Shown: positions 54,772 to 63,891 of the stretch, piece after piece
Position numbering within the stretch: position 1 is the stretch's first letter
Layout: every line of letters starts with the position of its first letter
DNA from: Aliidiomarina sanyensis
GTDB taxonomy: Bacteria > Pseudomonadota > Gammaproteobacteria > Enterobacterales > Alteromonadaceae
Assembly (NCBI RefSeq): GCF_003987175.1
Contig: NZ_PIPM01000007.1
Coordinates: 1-64,000, forward strand
Reading direction: 5' to 3'
Length of the DNA: 64,000 nt
Made by a program: the position numbers and the translations under genes
Notes under the pieces: model-generated
Seen by the model: the letters and a program-made list of their open reading frames with translations, nothing else
What the model was told of the DNA's origin: nothing
Database searches by the model: none

Positions 54772-56859
54772 TTACATAGTTTCTGAAGCACGCTGAATTG
54801 CCTCTGAGACAATTCCATTAGTCAAAATCTGTGGCAGGATTTGTGGCTCCTGACCTGGCCAATAAAGGACATACAGCGGCACCCCATTGCGTTGATACTG
54901 CTCAAGATAAGCAGTGATGCGCTCATCACGTAGGGTCCAATCCCCTTTTAAATAGGTAATATCGTGTTCGGCAAATAGCGCGCGCGTACTGGATGTTTCA
55001 AGGGCGACCCGTTCGTTTGCAAGACAGGTAATACACCAATCGGCAGTCATATTCACGAAGACAGGTTGCTCTCCTTTGAGCGTTTCGAGCTTCTCGGGAC
55101 TCCAAGCTTGCCAACTTTGCCCGTATTCACTTGCCATCACGGCGCCTTGTTGGAATTGCATAGCAGCGGGTAAACTGCCCATACCGAGTGCTAACATCAC
55201 AAGGACCAGGATACGATGTCCGAGGGAGCGTGTTGCTTGGAGTTGACCTTTGCCATGCCACCACAGCGCGGTGGAAAACAAAACTAGCCCGATCAATAAG
55301 ATAGCAGCACTATCGATCCCCGCTTGGCGACCGAACACCCAAATAAGCCAAACGGTGGTGAGATACATAGGAATCGCCATCCACTGTTTGAAGGTTTCCA
55401 TCCATGCACCTGGCTTCGGCAACCACCGGCTCGCCCCGGGAATAAAGGCAAGCGCGATAAACGGACTGGCCATACCAAGACCAAGGGAGGCGAAGATCAG
55501 GAGCGCCACCCCAGTTGACTGAGTTATCGCGAAACCTAACGCCGCACCCATGAAGGGGGCGGTACATGGGCTGGCGATAATCACCGCGAGGACACCGGTC
55601 GAGAACGAGCCTTTTGCTCCGCCTTTCGCTGCCGTTTCACTATGCCCCAGTTGCATTAATCGAGTACCGAATTGGAAGACGCCGCTTAAATTGAGGCCAA
55701 TCGCAACGAACAAGAGCGCGAGAGTCGCAATCAGCCACGGATTTTGCAGCTGGAAACCCCAACCAAGTGCTTGACCGGCTCCGCGTAATGCAAGGAGTAA
55801 GGCCGCAAAGGCCACGAAGGTTAAAATCACACCGAGGGTATACCAGAGTGCGTCACCCCGTTGTCGGTGACCGCTATTCGCGAGGTGCAAGGCTTTTAGC
55901 GACAACACCGGAAAAACACACGGCATGAGGTTTAAGATTAAGCCGCCGAGAAAGGCAAAGCCCGCCATCAAAAGAAGACTTTGTGGTGCGCTTCCTGATC
56001 CGGAGGCACTCGAAGCCGCTGTTTCATCACTCGCAGTGACGGTCAATTGAACGGCACGTTGTCCATCCACAAGCAGCAACGGGAACGAATCAGGTGCTTG
56101 GTTGAAATAGGTATTGAGGGTGCGACGCACAATCAAGAGATCATCGACGACCTGAACATCTCCAGACTCAAAGTGTTCGACTAACTCACCCGCCCCAACA
56201 TACGCATAAAATTGATCTGATTGCCCCATGGCTGCGGCTTCGGGATGATCCACGATCAACGTGACCTGACGCGATTGAATGTCGTATTGACCGCGCCAAT
56301 CTGCAATCTCAGGCAGGTTGGCGCGTCCTGCTGCAAACGAATCGACATTATTTACCGCAAGTGTTGCGGAGCCGACGGGAATCTCAAAGTCAAACTCAGC
56401 AGTACCCGGAATACACCAATCTTCACAGACGAGCCAATCGACCCGTGCCTGAATGGAGAGGAAATCCTCGGCAAAGTCAGCTGGAATCGTGATGTTTGAG
56501 ATGAGGTAGGTGGTGCCTTCAAAGCCGTAGTTAGAGAGCGGTCCAATGTTATATTTGGATGCAACGGGCCACTCAATATCACTGACCTCGACTCCTTCGG
56601 GTAGTGTCCACTCAATGACCGTTGCTAATCCGGAGTCTCCTGGATTGATCCAGTAGGTGTGCCATCCGGTTTCAGGCATAAGCTTGGCGGCGACTGCAAA
56701 GGTCTGGCCGGGCGTGACCTCCTGATATTCTGAAAGCATTTGAGCTTCCAGGTGCGGTTGTTCAACAATTTCAGTTCGCGAAGCGTGAGCACTCGTTACT
56801 GACAGCAAAACGAGAAGACAACTGATCCATGTGACATAGAGCGTGGTTCGCAGATTCAT
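54772..56859 (-). CDS. DsbD/ScsB-family thiol:disulfide interchange protein
   Basis: Carries electrons from cytoplasmic thioredoxin across the inner membrane to periplasmic thiol proteins. The 695-aa product has a signal peptide, an N-terminal DsbC/DsbD-alpha-like domain (about 35-270; VDWLVCEDWCIPG), an eight-helix DsbD core (about 290-560; LMPCVFPVLSLKAL and SPCTAPFMGAALGFA give its two Cys) and a C-terminal thioredoxin domain with DWCITC (about 605-608). This N-terminal domain is that of ScsB/DipZ-type members rather than E. coli DsbD. Its partner is probably the redoxin encoded next. The ATG is used; a TTG two codons earlier is possible. No clear ribosome site. Confidence 0.87.
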   Translation of the reverse strand: MNLRTTLYVTWISCLLVLLSVTSAHASRTEIVEQPHLEAQMLSEYQEVTPGQTFAVAAKLMPETGWHTYWINPGDSGLATVIEWTLPEGVEVSDIEWPVASKYNIGPLSNYGFEGTTYLISNITIPADFAEDFLSIQARVDWLVCEDWCIPGTAEFDFEIPVGSATLAVNNVDSFAAGRANLPEIADWRGQYDIQSRQVTLIVDHPEAAAMGQSDQFYAYVGAGELVEHFESGDVQVVDDLLIVRRTLNTYFNQAPDSFPLLLVDGQRAVQLTVTASDETAASSASGSGSAPQSLLLMAGFAFLGGLILNLMPCVFPVLSLKALHLANSGHRQRGDALWYTLGVILTFVAFAALLLALRGAGQALGWGFQLQNPWLIATLALLFVAIGLNLSGVFQFGTRLMQLGHSETAAKGGAKGSFSTGVLAVIIASPCTAPFMGAALGFAITQSTGVALLIFASLGLGMASPFIALAFIPGASRWLPKPGAWMETFKQWMAIPMYLTTVWLIWVFGRQAGIDSAAILLIGLVLFSTALWWHGKGQLQATRSLGHRILVLVMLALGMGSLPAAMQFQQGAVMASEYGQSWQAWSPEKLETLKGEQPVFVNMTADWCITCLANERVALETSSTRALFAEHDITYLKGDWTLRDERITAYLEQYQRNGVPLYVLYWPGQEPQILPQILTNGIVSEAIQRASETM

Positions 56860-56988
56860 AAGCAACTGTTGGTTAATTTCGCACGTAAATTCATCATACG
56901 GCCTGCTGAGACATTCCGATGTATGAATAACTGAATTTTGCGATAAATTGGCCTAAAAAAGAGGTGTCTTGAGAGGATTGGGATGTTT

Positions 56989-58203
56989 TTACACCGATTG
57001 CCCTGCAACCCAGCCGGAACTCCACGCCCACTGGAAGTTGTATCCACCGAGCCAACCGGTTACATCCAATACTTCCCCAATAAAATAAAGTCCCGGTTGT
57101 AGCTGGCTCTCCATGGTCTTGGAACTCACTTGGTTTACATCGACACCTCCCAACGTGACTTCCGCTGTGCGATATCCTTCGGTGCCGTTTGGCTTAACAC
57201 TCCATGAATGTAAGTACTTACTTATTTTCTCGATTTCTACATTTGAAATATCACCCAAGGCTTTGTGCTGCCATGGCACACCGCGTGTCTCACTTTGGGT
57301 TTGAAGCGCTTGAACGAGGCGCTTCGGGAGGTGCTTGGCGAGGCAACTTGCGACCGTTGCCTTGGGTGTCTCTTGGCGTGCTGTTTTGAGGAGGTCGCTG
57401 ACATCGAGGTGTGGCAGTAGGTTTACCTCCAGTGATTCCCCTGGAAACCAGTAGGATGAAATTTGCAACATGGCAGGGCCACTCAGCCCGCGGTGGGTGA
57501 ATAACATGGCTTCTTTAAATGCGGTTCGTTGATTTTCAGCGATGACTTCAGTGGCAACGCCGGGCAGTTCTTCATAGGCAGCTTTATCGTGATCGTGCAG
57601 GGTAAATGGAACGAGTCCAGCCCTGACCGGAACGATACGATGTCCAAACTGCTCGGCAATTTGGTAACCCAGCGGTGTTGCGCCGAGTTTAGGCATGGAT
57701 AAACCGCCTGTCGCGATGACCAAGGACTTGGCTTCGAAGTCACCCTCAGACGTTCGAACGCGATAGCCGTGATCGTAGTCAACAGATAAAATCTCGGTTC
57801 GTAGCTGAACTTTGGCCCCAGCAGACTTGCACTCACGCAAGAGCATTTGCACGATGTCTTTTGCAGAGTCGTCACAGAACAACTGCCCTAAGGTTTTCTC
57901 GTGCCACGGAATTCCGTGTTTATTCACGAGTTCAAGGAAGTCCCACTGGGTGTAACGACTCAAAGCTGATTTACAGAAATGCGGATTTTCAGAGAGAAAA
58001 TTCTCAGGACTTGTATGTAAATTCGTAAAGTTACAGCGACCGCCACCGGAGATTAGTATCTTCTTGCCCGCTTGCTTCGCGTGATCTAAAACCAGAGTTG
58101 ATTTGCCCCGCTGTGCTGCCTGCATAGCGCACATTAATCCAGCAGCGCCGGCCCCGAGTATAAGGGTATCAACAGTAACAAGTGATTTATGTGGTTCGGC
58201 CAT
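56989..58203 (-). CDS. HI0933/YhiN-family flavoprotein
   Basis: A 404-aa FAD-dependent oxidoreductase of the HI0933-like (YhiN) family; the substrate is not known. FAD-binding is shown by TLILGAGAAGLMCAMQAAQRG, GKKILISGGGRCNFTN, LVIATGGLSMPKLGATPLGY, and the C-terminal GLYFIGEVLDVTGWLGGYNFQWAWSSG-type segment (positions about 375-400), all characteristic. A monocistronic gene on the minus strand, upstream of dsbD. Confidence 0.9.
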   Translation of the reverse strand: MAEPHKSLVTVDTLILGAGAAGLMCAMQAAQRGKSTLVLDHAKQAGKKILISGGGRCNFTNLHTSPENFLSENPHFCKSALSRYTQWDFLELVNKHGIPWHEKTLGQLFCDDSAKDIVQMLLRECKSAGAKVQLRTEILSVDYDHGYRVRTSEGDFEAKSLVIATGGLSMPKLGATPLGYQIAEQFGHRIVPVRAGLVPFTLHDHDKAAYEELPGVATEVIAENQRTAFKEAMLFTHRGLSGPAMLQISSYWFPGESLEVNLLPHLDVSDLLKTARQETPKATVASCLAKHLPKRLVQALQTQSETRGVPWQHKALGDISNVEIEKISKYLHSWSVKPNGTEGYRTAEVTLGGVDVNQVSSKTMESQLQPGLYFIGEVLDVTGWLGGYNFQWAWSSGWVAGQSV

Positions 58204-58309
58204 CGGTTTTCTTTTGCGAGCAGCGCTTGGTTGAATGACATAAATTGTAACACTTTAGCCTGAGCAAAGTTGAAGATTTGAGTTACATTACTAATTGGTA
58301 CAGTTTGAT

Positions 58310-58347
58310 TTTGCTTTTAGCGGAGCAATTTGCCTTTAGCGGAGCAA
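58310..58347 (+). repeat. Two tandem 19-bp repeats before the Sel1 protein gene
   Basis: TTTGCTTTTAGCGGAGCAA is followed at once by a copy with one change (TTTGCCTTTAGCGGAGCAA). It lies about 100 bp upstream of the next start codon in the 244-bp gap, which otherwise shows no gene. It might be a double regulator site. Confidence 0.75.
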
Positions 58348-58447
58348 CGAGCTCAGTAGCTGAGTGCCGACATTTTTAGGTCTCGGGCATGCGCCCAAAC
58401 GACCAGCCTGCTCACTCTGCGTGTGAGCATCACGTGAGGATAACGCA

Positions 58448-59362
58448 ATGAAAAAGCAATGGATTATAGCAGGGGCATTACTCAGCTTCCTCAGTTTCAG
58501 CGCGTCAGCGGAAATTGGGGAATGTGAGGAAGGCATTTGTTCTGAGGTTATGGAGCGTTTACAGCGGTCTGCAGATTACGGCTCAAGTGAGGCCATGATC
58601 ATTATGGCTGTGGCCTATGCAAATGGTGAAGGCGTGGCCGTGAATACGGATCGCGCTCGGGTATGGATGAAAGAGGCGATTCGTTTTCGGAATCCACAAG
58701 CCTACCATGTGAAATCTCAATGGCGTCGTGTAGGACGTATTTTTGACCAAAATGAGGAGCGGGCCGAGTATTGGCTGAGCCGCGCGATTAATGTTGGATA
58801 TGCGCCGGCTATGTATGAGCGAGCCATTCGTAATTTGCAGGCGAATATCGATATTGATGCTTCGATTGAGCTTCTGCAAGATGCGGCAGAAGAAGGCCAT
58901 CCTGAGTCGATGTACACACTTGCACGGATGTACGAAGAGGGTGCGTTGGGAGAGGTTTACCCGTTTGAAGCAGCTGCATTATACATGCATCTCGCGGTCC
59001 GTAACTTCCGTGATTCACGAGAGCGCTTGCGTGAATATACTCAGACCTTCGAGGCATCCGATGACGCGGAAGTTCAGGCGTTTGCTCGGACACTTCGCGA
59101 GTATGAGAATATGGAAGTGATCGTTGTGCGGGCAATGCAGGGCGATAGTCTTGATATTTTAGCGAATCTCTCGGAGCGCTTGCAGAGCCGTTACTTTCGA
59201 ACGCCTGGAACGGGAACGCGTCTGCGTCGCACCTCGCCGTGTGGACAAGGAGGTTTGCCGTGTAACGTGGTATTCGACAGAGATGGTGCCGATACCCCAG
59301 CATCAACGATAGGCGAATTGTTGTTTGGACCGAGTGGCAGTGCACCGGTGTCTCGTTTCTAA
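58448..59362 (+). CDS. Exported Sel1-repeat protein
   Basis: A 304-aa periplasmic protein. Signal peptide about residues 1-21 (ends SASAE). Sel1-type helical repeats follow, such as GSSEAMIIMAVAYANGEGVAVNTDRARVWM-type (start about residue 45), PAMYERAI, and GHPESMYTLARMYEEGALG. Sel1 repeats form a scaffold for protein binding; the partner is unknown. The C-terminal 80 residues (with a Cys pair in SPCGQGGLPC) lack repeats. GAGGAT precedes the ATG. A terminator follows. Confidence 0.84.
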   Translation: MKKQWIIAGALLSFLSFSASAEIGECEEGICSEVMERLQRSADYGSSEAMIIMAVAYANGEGVAVNTDRARVWMKEAIRFRNPQAYHVKSQWRRVGRIFDQNEERAEYWLSRAINVGYAPAMYERAIRNLQANIDIDASIELLQDAAEEGHPESMYTLARMYEEGALGEVYPFEAAALYMHLAVRNFRDSRERLREYTQTFEASDDAEVQAFARTLREYENMEVIVVRAMQGDSLDILANLSERLQSRYFRTPGTGTRLRRTSPCGQGGLPCNVVFDRDGADTPASTIGELLFGPSGSAPVSRF

Positions 59363-59397
59363 CGTATTGGTAATGCGTTGATGTGCACAGTGAAAAA

Positions 59398-59436
59398 GAA
59401 AGGCCCGCATCTGCATGATGGGGGCCTTTTTAGTGT
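59398..59436. terminator. Terminator between Sel1 gene and YfcC-type gene
   Basis: AAAGGCCCGCAT pairs imperfectly with ATGGGGGCCTTTTT, with a T-run on the plus strand; convergent genes flank it. Confidence 0.78.
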
Positions 59437-59451
59437 CATGCGCTGGGGGAA

Positions 59452-60894
59452 TTAGCTTGCTAGCGTGTAGCCAATATCACACAAATAGGCATTCACTTGG
59501 GGCTGGTAATCTGCCCCGTAGCCAAACAATACCGCGAGTACCAGAACCACCACACAAGCAAGCATCAACTTACCGAGCAGCGGCAAACAGAAACGGAACC
59601 AGCGGTCATAAGGCACACCGGCAATTCCAATAATCCCCATTAATACCGCGTTAGTCGGCACGATCATGTTGGAGAACCCGTCACCAAACTGATACGCAAG
59701 AACTGCAACCTGACGTGGCACCCCGACCAAATCGCTGAGTGGCGCCATTAATGGCATGGTGACAAAGGCTTGCCCACTTCCAGAAGGAACGAAGAGGTTC
59801 AGAATAGTCTGAATTACGAGCATCCCCACCGCAGAAATATAGGACGGAACATGGGAAAGCGGCATCGACAAACCATGAACGATGCTGTGCAACACTTGAC
59901 CATCTTCTAAGATCAGGGCAATTCCGCGTGCGATACCAATCAGCACCGCAGTCGTTGTCAGATCTTTGACACCTTCGATAAAGCTATCAGCAGCCTCATC
60001 AAATTTTAGGCGGCCCAGAATGGTAATGAGTAATCCCCAGCCAACGAAGCATGCACCGAGCTCATACAAATACCAGCCGAACTGTGAGATACCATAAATA
60101 GCAATCGCAATCGTGCCGAGGAAGGTGCCGAGAATCAGCTTATGGCGTTTATTGAGCTGGGGGTAGTCTGCCTGCGTTTGGCCTTCCAGTGGGCAAGGAA
60201 GATCGGCAACCAAGCTTTGTTGCGGATCTGCTTTGACCTTCTTGGCGTAGCTCCATACGTGATGGAAAGCGATGAGCACAAATGGCAGGATAATTGCTAA
60301 CCGCAGCCAGAGACCTGAGTACGGCGGAACTTCCGCGATACCCTGAGCGATTAATACCGTGAAGGGATTGAATGCAGATACACCGTAACCGACACCGTAT
60401 CCCGCAACGGTCATGCCGACCGCTGTCATGGCGTCAAGCTTCATTGCCTTACACAGTGCAACCAAGATCAATACAAATGGAATGTACTCTCCTGCGGTTC
60501 CAATGGCACCTGAAGCAAGCGAAAAGAAAAAGATCACCATGAAGATGAGTTTCTCTGGGCGATCTCGATGCTTTTCGAGCAAGCGTCCGATCAGTGCATC
60601 AACGGTTCCTGTGCGGCGCGCAATGGCCAATACGCCACCCACGATGAAAACGAAGAAGATAATGTCTTGTGCCGCTGCAAATGCGCGAGGCACGGCGGTG
60701 AGGAGTTGCCAAGGCGTTAAAAACTGGCGCTCTTCAACCAGCTCATAGGTACCAGGGACGACGACACTGCGGCCGGTCTCGGTCAGTTCCGTTTGAAAGA
60801 AGCCTTGTGGAACGATCCAAGTGGCGAGCATCGCCACAATCATCATGCTAAATAAAAGCGTGAGCGTATGTGGGACTTTAAATGCTTTGGTCAT
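59452..60894 (-). CDS. YfcC-family (DcuC/ArcD-like) transporter
   Basis: A 480-aa inner-membrane protein with about twelve helices of the YfcC family, in the ion-transporter superfamily with C4-dicarboxylate and basic-amino-acid carriers. Segments are LFSMMIVAMLATWIVPQGFF, FFSLASGAIGTAGEYIPF, GVGYGVSAFNPFTVLIAQGIA, and FVPSGSGQAFVTMPLMAPLSD, the last being highly characteristic. The substrate is not predictable. The 211-bp region upstream (60895-61105) shows no gene. Confidence 0.86.
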   Translation of the reverse strand: MTKAFKVPHTLTLLFSMMIVAMLATWIVPQGFFQTELTETGRSVVVPGTYELVEERQFLTPWQLLTAVPRAFAAAQDIIFFVFIVGGVLAIARRTGTVDALIGRLLEKHRDRPEKLIFMVIFFFSLASGAIGTAGEYIPFVLILVALCKAMKLDAMTAVGMTVAGYGVGYGVSAFNPFTVLIAQGIAEVPPYSGLWLRLAIILPFVLIAFHHVWSYAKKVKADPQQSLVADLPCPLEGQTQADYPQLNKRHKLILGTFLGTIAIAIYGISQFGWYLYELGACFVGWGLLITILGRLKFDEAADSFIEGVKDLTTTAVLIGIARGIALILEDGQVLHSIVHGLSMPLSHVPSYISAVGMLVIQTILNLFVPSGSGQAFVTMPLMAPLSDLVGVPRQVAVLAYQFGDGFSNMIVPTNAVLMGIIGIAGVPYDRWFRFCLPLLGKLMLACVVVLVLAVLFGYGADYQPQVNAYLCDIGYTLAS

Positions 60895-61105
60895 AAAGCA
60901 GCCTATGTTTGTTATCTATTATCATCGTGAGATGCCAAGCGAAGGCACCGTGCAAACCGCTTAAGTCTACCGGATGGGGGGTGGGCATCCAAGCTTAAAA
61001 TTTCAGCGGGGTTAGGTTGAACTCTCCATTCCACAGGCTTTCAAAGACATACGCATCCGCAAGGAAGCTACGGTATACTGATTCAAATCGTTGTAGGAGC
61101 CGATC

Positions 61106-61696
61106 ATGAAGAAATGGATTGTTGTGATGTTAATGGGAATCCTCGTTGCTGGGTGTGCGCAGCTAGGACAGATTGCCAGCTATCGTGTGTCTCAGGCGCA
61201 ACTTGAGCAGTTGCTGCGCGATCAGATTGATGAGATGAATCCGCAAATTAGCTTTATGGGGTTGTCGGCACCGCTTGAAGTGAAACAACTGAATCTTGAA
61301 GTTGGACCGGATGAAACGGACCTCGTGCGCCTTCATTCAGCGTTTACACTGACTATTTCAGGGCTGGGAATGAGCTACCCAATTGGGATTGAAATGTCCG
61401 TCGAAGGCTCTCCGTACTACAACCATGAGCAACACGCAGTATATGTGCGTAATCTTGATATTCTAAATGCCTCCATTGATGCGGGTGGTTATCGGGGAAG
61501 TGTGGGCTTTTTGAATCGGGAAGTGAAAGAGATTTTGGATGAGCTTATGGCGGAAACGCCGGTCTACCGACTCAGTGAAGACAACCCTCGCCACCGCATG
61601 CTGATGCGGGTTCCAATCTCGATGCAGGTCGAAAGTGGTGGTATTCGGTTTAGCGCCACGGCAAACCAAAACGGAGCCGCGCGAGCTGCGAATTAA
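61106..61696 (+). CDS. DUF1439 (YceB-like) lipoprotein
   Basis: A 196-aa lipoprotein with lipobox LVAGC (Cys17) and a single beta-rich lipid-binding-like domain of the DUF1439 family; E. coli YceB is a relative. Features are YRVSQAQLEQLLRDQI at the N-terminus and a pattern ending with EILDELMAETPVYRL. Function unknown. It is convergent with the rsmJ gene, overlapping by 4 bp. AGGAG lies upstream of the ATG. Confidence 0.83.
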   Translation: MKKWIVVMLMGILVAGCAQLGQIASYRVSQAQLEQLLRDQIDEMNPQISFMGLSAPLEVKQLNLEVGPDETDLVRLHSAFTLTISGLGMSYPIGIEMSVEGSPYYNHEQHAVYVRNLDILNASIDAGGYRGSVGFLNREVKEILDELMAETPVYRLSEDNPRHRMLMRVPISMQVESGGIRFSATANQNGAARAAN

Positions 61697-62493
61697 ACCG
61701 CCTGTTTCGGGTAAGCTTTTTTGATGTAGATATCGAATCGGTGTTTTTTACTCGGAACCTGAGCGCTTGGCGTCTGACCTGCTAAAAACGGGGCTTTGTT
61801 CGGGCGCTTAACCACTACGCGATAGGTCGCGAGGTTGAGCGCGACAGCTAAGAGACCATCAGCATCCAGATCTGGCCCTACCAAGGCCTGTAGGAACTGC
61901 ATATCTTTTTTCACTGCGGCAGACTTTTCTCGCTCGGGAAACATCGGATCAAGATAAATCGCGTCGGGCTGAATTGATTGAATGTGATTAGGCAAGGGAG
62001 CGGCTTCAAGCAAGCTTCCTGCAGGCAGCATATGTAAGCGTTTGGAACTCCAATGCTCCGCCGCATGAGCTTCCTGAAATTGGTGAATCGCGTGATCCAA
62101 CAAGGCGTGAACTCCGGGATGACGCTCAAGGAAGTATACGTTACATCCGGCGTGGGCCAGCATCATTCCATCCCGACCAAGCCCTGCTGTCGCATCAAGA
62201 ACGCTAGGACGAACATTGTGCCCAAGCCCAATCGCGCGGACTACAGCTTCTTGCTTTCCACCCCCGAGCTTTTGTCGCCATGCTTGTGCGCCGCGCGTGT
62301 AGTCGAGGGTGAGCGGTTGCATTTTCGGTTGGGTAGTCCAGCGAAGCTGCAATCCGTCGCGCGTCAACTCTAAGACGAAGGGAGCCTGTTCTGTTTCCGC
62401 CTGATGGAGCGGCAATTTTAACCGTTCAGCGAGCATCGCTGCCCCCGCTTGCAGCTCGGGTTCAGCGGCCACGATTGGGACAATAAATGTCAC
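61693..62493 (-). CDS. rsmJ: 16S rRNA (guanine-1516-N2) methyltransferase RsmJ
   Basis: Methylates G1516 of 16S rRNA. The 266-aa product has the SAM-binding VLDATAGLGRDGMMLAHAG, the acidic FLERHP end, and the catalytic YLDPMFPEREKSAAVKKDMQ, the signature of the RsmJ/YhiQ family. Its ATG overlaps the stop of the acetyltransferase gene by 4 bp. Confidence 0.94.
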   Translation of the reverse strand: MTFIVPIVAAEPELQAGAAMLAERLKLPLHQAETEQAPFVLELTRDGLQLRWTTQPKMQPLTLDYTRGAQAWRQKLGGGKQEAVVRAIGLGHNVRPSVLDATAGLGRDGMMLAHAGCNVYFLERHPGVHALLDHAIHQFQEAHAAEHWSSKRLHMLPAGSLLEAAPLPNHIQSIQPDAIYLDPMFPEREKSAAVKKDMQFLQALVGPDLDADGLLAVALNLATYRVVVKRPNKAPFLAGQTPSAQVPSKKHRFDIYIKKAYPKQAV

Positions 62494-62930
62494 GGGTGAA
62501 ACTCCATGTGGCGGTGCGGAATACCATCCTCCAAGTATTCGTCACCAATCACATGAAAGCCTAGTGACGTGTAGAACTCTAAAAGATAACTCTGTGCATT
62601 GAGCTCAATTGGTTTATCGGGCGCGCGCTCAATAACTTCCACCATTGCACGCTGCATCAACTCACGGCCATAGCTCTTCCCTCGTCCACGCTCATGAACG
62701 ACAACACGACCAATGTGTGATGGCTCTCTATTCGAGCAGAGCAATCGCGCATAGGCAACCAGCCCCTGATCATCGAAACCACAGAGGTGCAACCAATCGG
62801 GATCGACGCCATCAATATCTGGATAGGGGCAGTTTTGCTCGACGATAAAAATATCTTGCCGGAGGCGAAAAATGTCGTGGACCAAATCGTTACTGAGTTC
62901 TTGGAACGTCGATACGGTAAATTGCAGCAT
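62490..62930 (-). CDS. ElaA-like GNAT acetyltransferase
   Basis: A 146-aa GCN5-related acetyltransferase of the ElaA group. It has FRLRQDIFIVEQNCPYPDIDGVD at the N-terminus (characteristic) and the acetyl-CoA loop VVHERGRGKSYGRELM. The substrate is unknown. It is translationally coupled to rsmJ downstream and lies 34 bp after dam. Confidence 0.9.
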   Translation of the reverse strand: MLQFTVSTFQELSNDLVHDIFRLRQDIFIVEQNCPYPDIDGVDPDWLHLCGFDDQGLVAYARLLCSNREPSHIGRVVVHERGRGKSYGRELMQRAMVEVIERAPDKPIELNAQSYLLEFYTSLGFHVIGDEYLEDGIPHRHMEFHP

Positions 62931-62964
62931 GCAGGTTCCTTTCGGGTAATCCGTGAGCCGTCCC

Positions 62965-63801
62965 TTATTTTAGACCAGGGATGCGGGGAGCAAAGTATGC
63001 GAGTAACTCCGCGACTTTGTTCCGTGTATTGCCATTTTGACTGATAAAGCGGTGCACCTGCAACGGGGTGAGGCTCGCGTGTTGATAAAGCTCCCGCGCA
63101 AACAGCGTATCGTGGTTACTAATAAGTACCGGAATGCGTCGTTTGTTCGCGGCGTCCATCGCCTTTTGTGCCAATATTGCTTGTTCGTCTAGTCCAAATC
63201 CATTCCCGGCATAACTCGTGAAATTTGCTGTCGGACTGAGCGGCAGGTATGGGGGATCGCAGTAGATGACATTGCCTTTGCGAGCCCGCCGAAACGTATT
63301 TTGAAACGGCTCGCACGTAAAGGTCGCACGTTTTGATTTCTCTGCAAAAAACTCCAGCTCAGCTTCCGGAAAGTAGGGTGCTCGGTATTTTCCAAAGGGG
63401 ACGTTGAACAGCCCCTTGCTATTGTAGCGACACAACCCGTTATATCCATGGCGATTGAGATACAAGAAATACAGCGAGCGCTCATACGGGTCGCGGCTCG
63501 CGTTGAATGCTTGCCGAATGGCGTAGTAAGCATCCGCTGAGTTTGTCGCGGGGGCAAACAATTTGCGCGCATCTTCAATATAGGTTTTTGGACGCCGTTT
63601 CAGAATTTTGTACAGATGAATCAGGTCTGCATTGATGTCGTTCAATAAGTACTTATCGTAGTCGGTATTTAAAAATACAGACCCAGCACCCACAAACGGC
63701 TCAATCAGTTTATCACCCGCAGGGAGGACTGCTTTGATTGGCTCCACGAGGGTGTATTTCCCTCCAGCCCATTTTAAAAACGCGCGTTGCTTTGATTTCA
63801 T
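62965..63801 (-). CDS. dam: DNA adenine methyltransferase Dam
   Basis: Methylates adenine in GATC, used in mismatch repair, replication timing and gene regulation. The 278-aa product equals E. coli Dam in length. It has the SAM-binding FLKWAGGKYTLVEPI and FVGAGSVFLN, and the catalytic DPPYLPLSPTANFTSY. The internal ATG giving MKSKQRAFLKW is chosen because it matches the family; an upstream ATG at 63891 would add 30 unlikely residues. Promoter presumably in the 90 bp before it. Confidence 0.94.
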   Translation of the reverse strand: MKSKQRAFLKWAGGKYTLVEPIKAVLPAGDKLIEPFVGAGSVFLNTDYDKYLLNDINADLIHLYKILKRRPKTYIEDARKLFAPATNSADAYYAIRQAFNASRDPYERSLYFLYLNRHGYNGLCRYNSKGLFNVPFGKYRAPYFPEAELEFFAEKSKRATFTCEPFQNTFRRARKGNVIYCDPPYLPLSPTANFTSYAGNGFGLDEQAILAQKAMDAANKRRIPVLISNHDTLFARELYQHASLTPLQVHRFISQNGNTRNKVAELLAYFAPRIPGLK

Positions 63802-63891
63802 TGTTATTGGAACGCTTTTTTGGAATGCCGTGCGCTGGCTCGGTACATGAGTTGATAATTGTAACCCGAACTGATCGGGATTCCTACGCAC

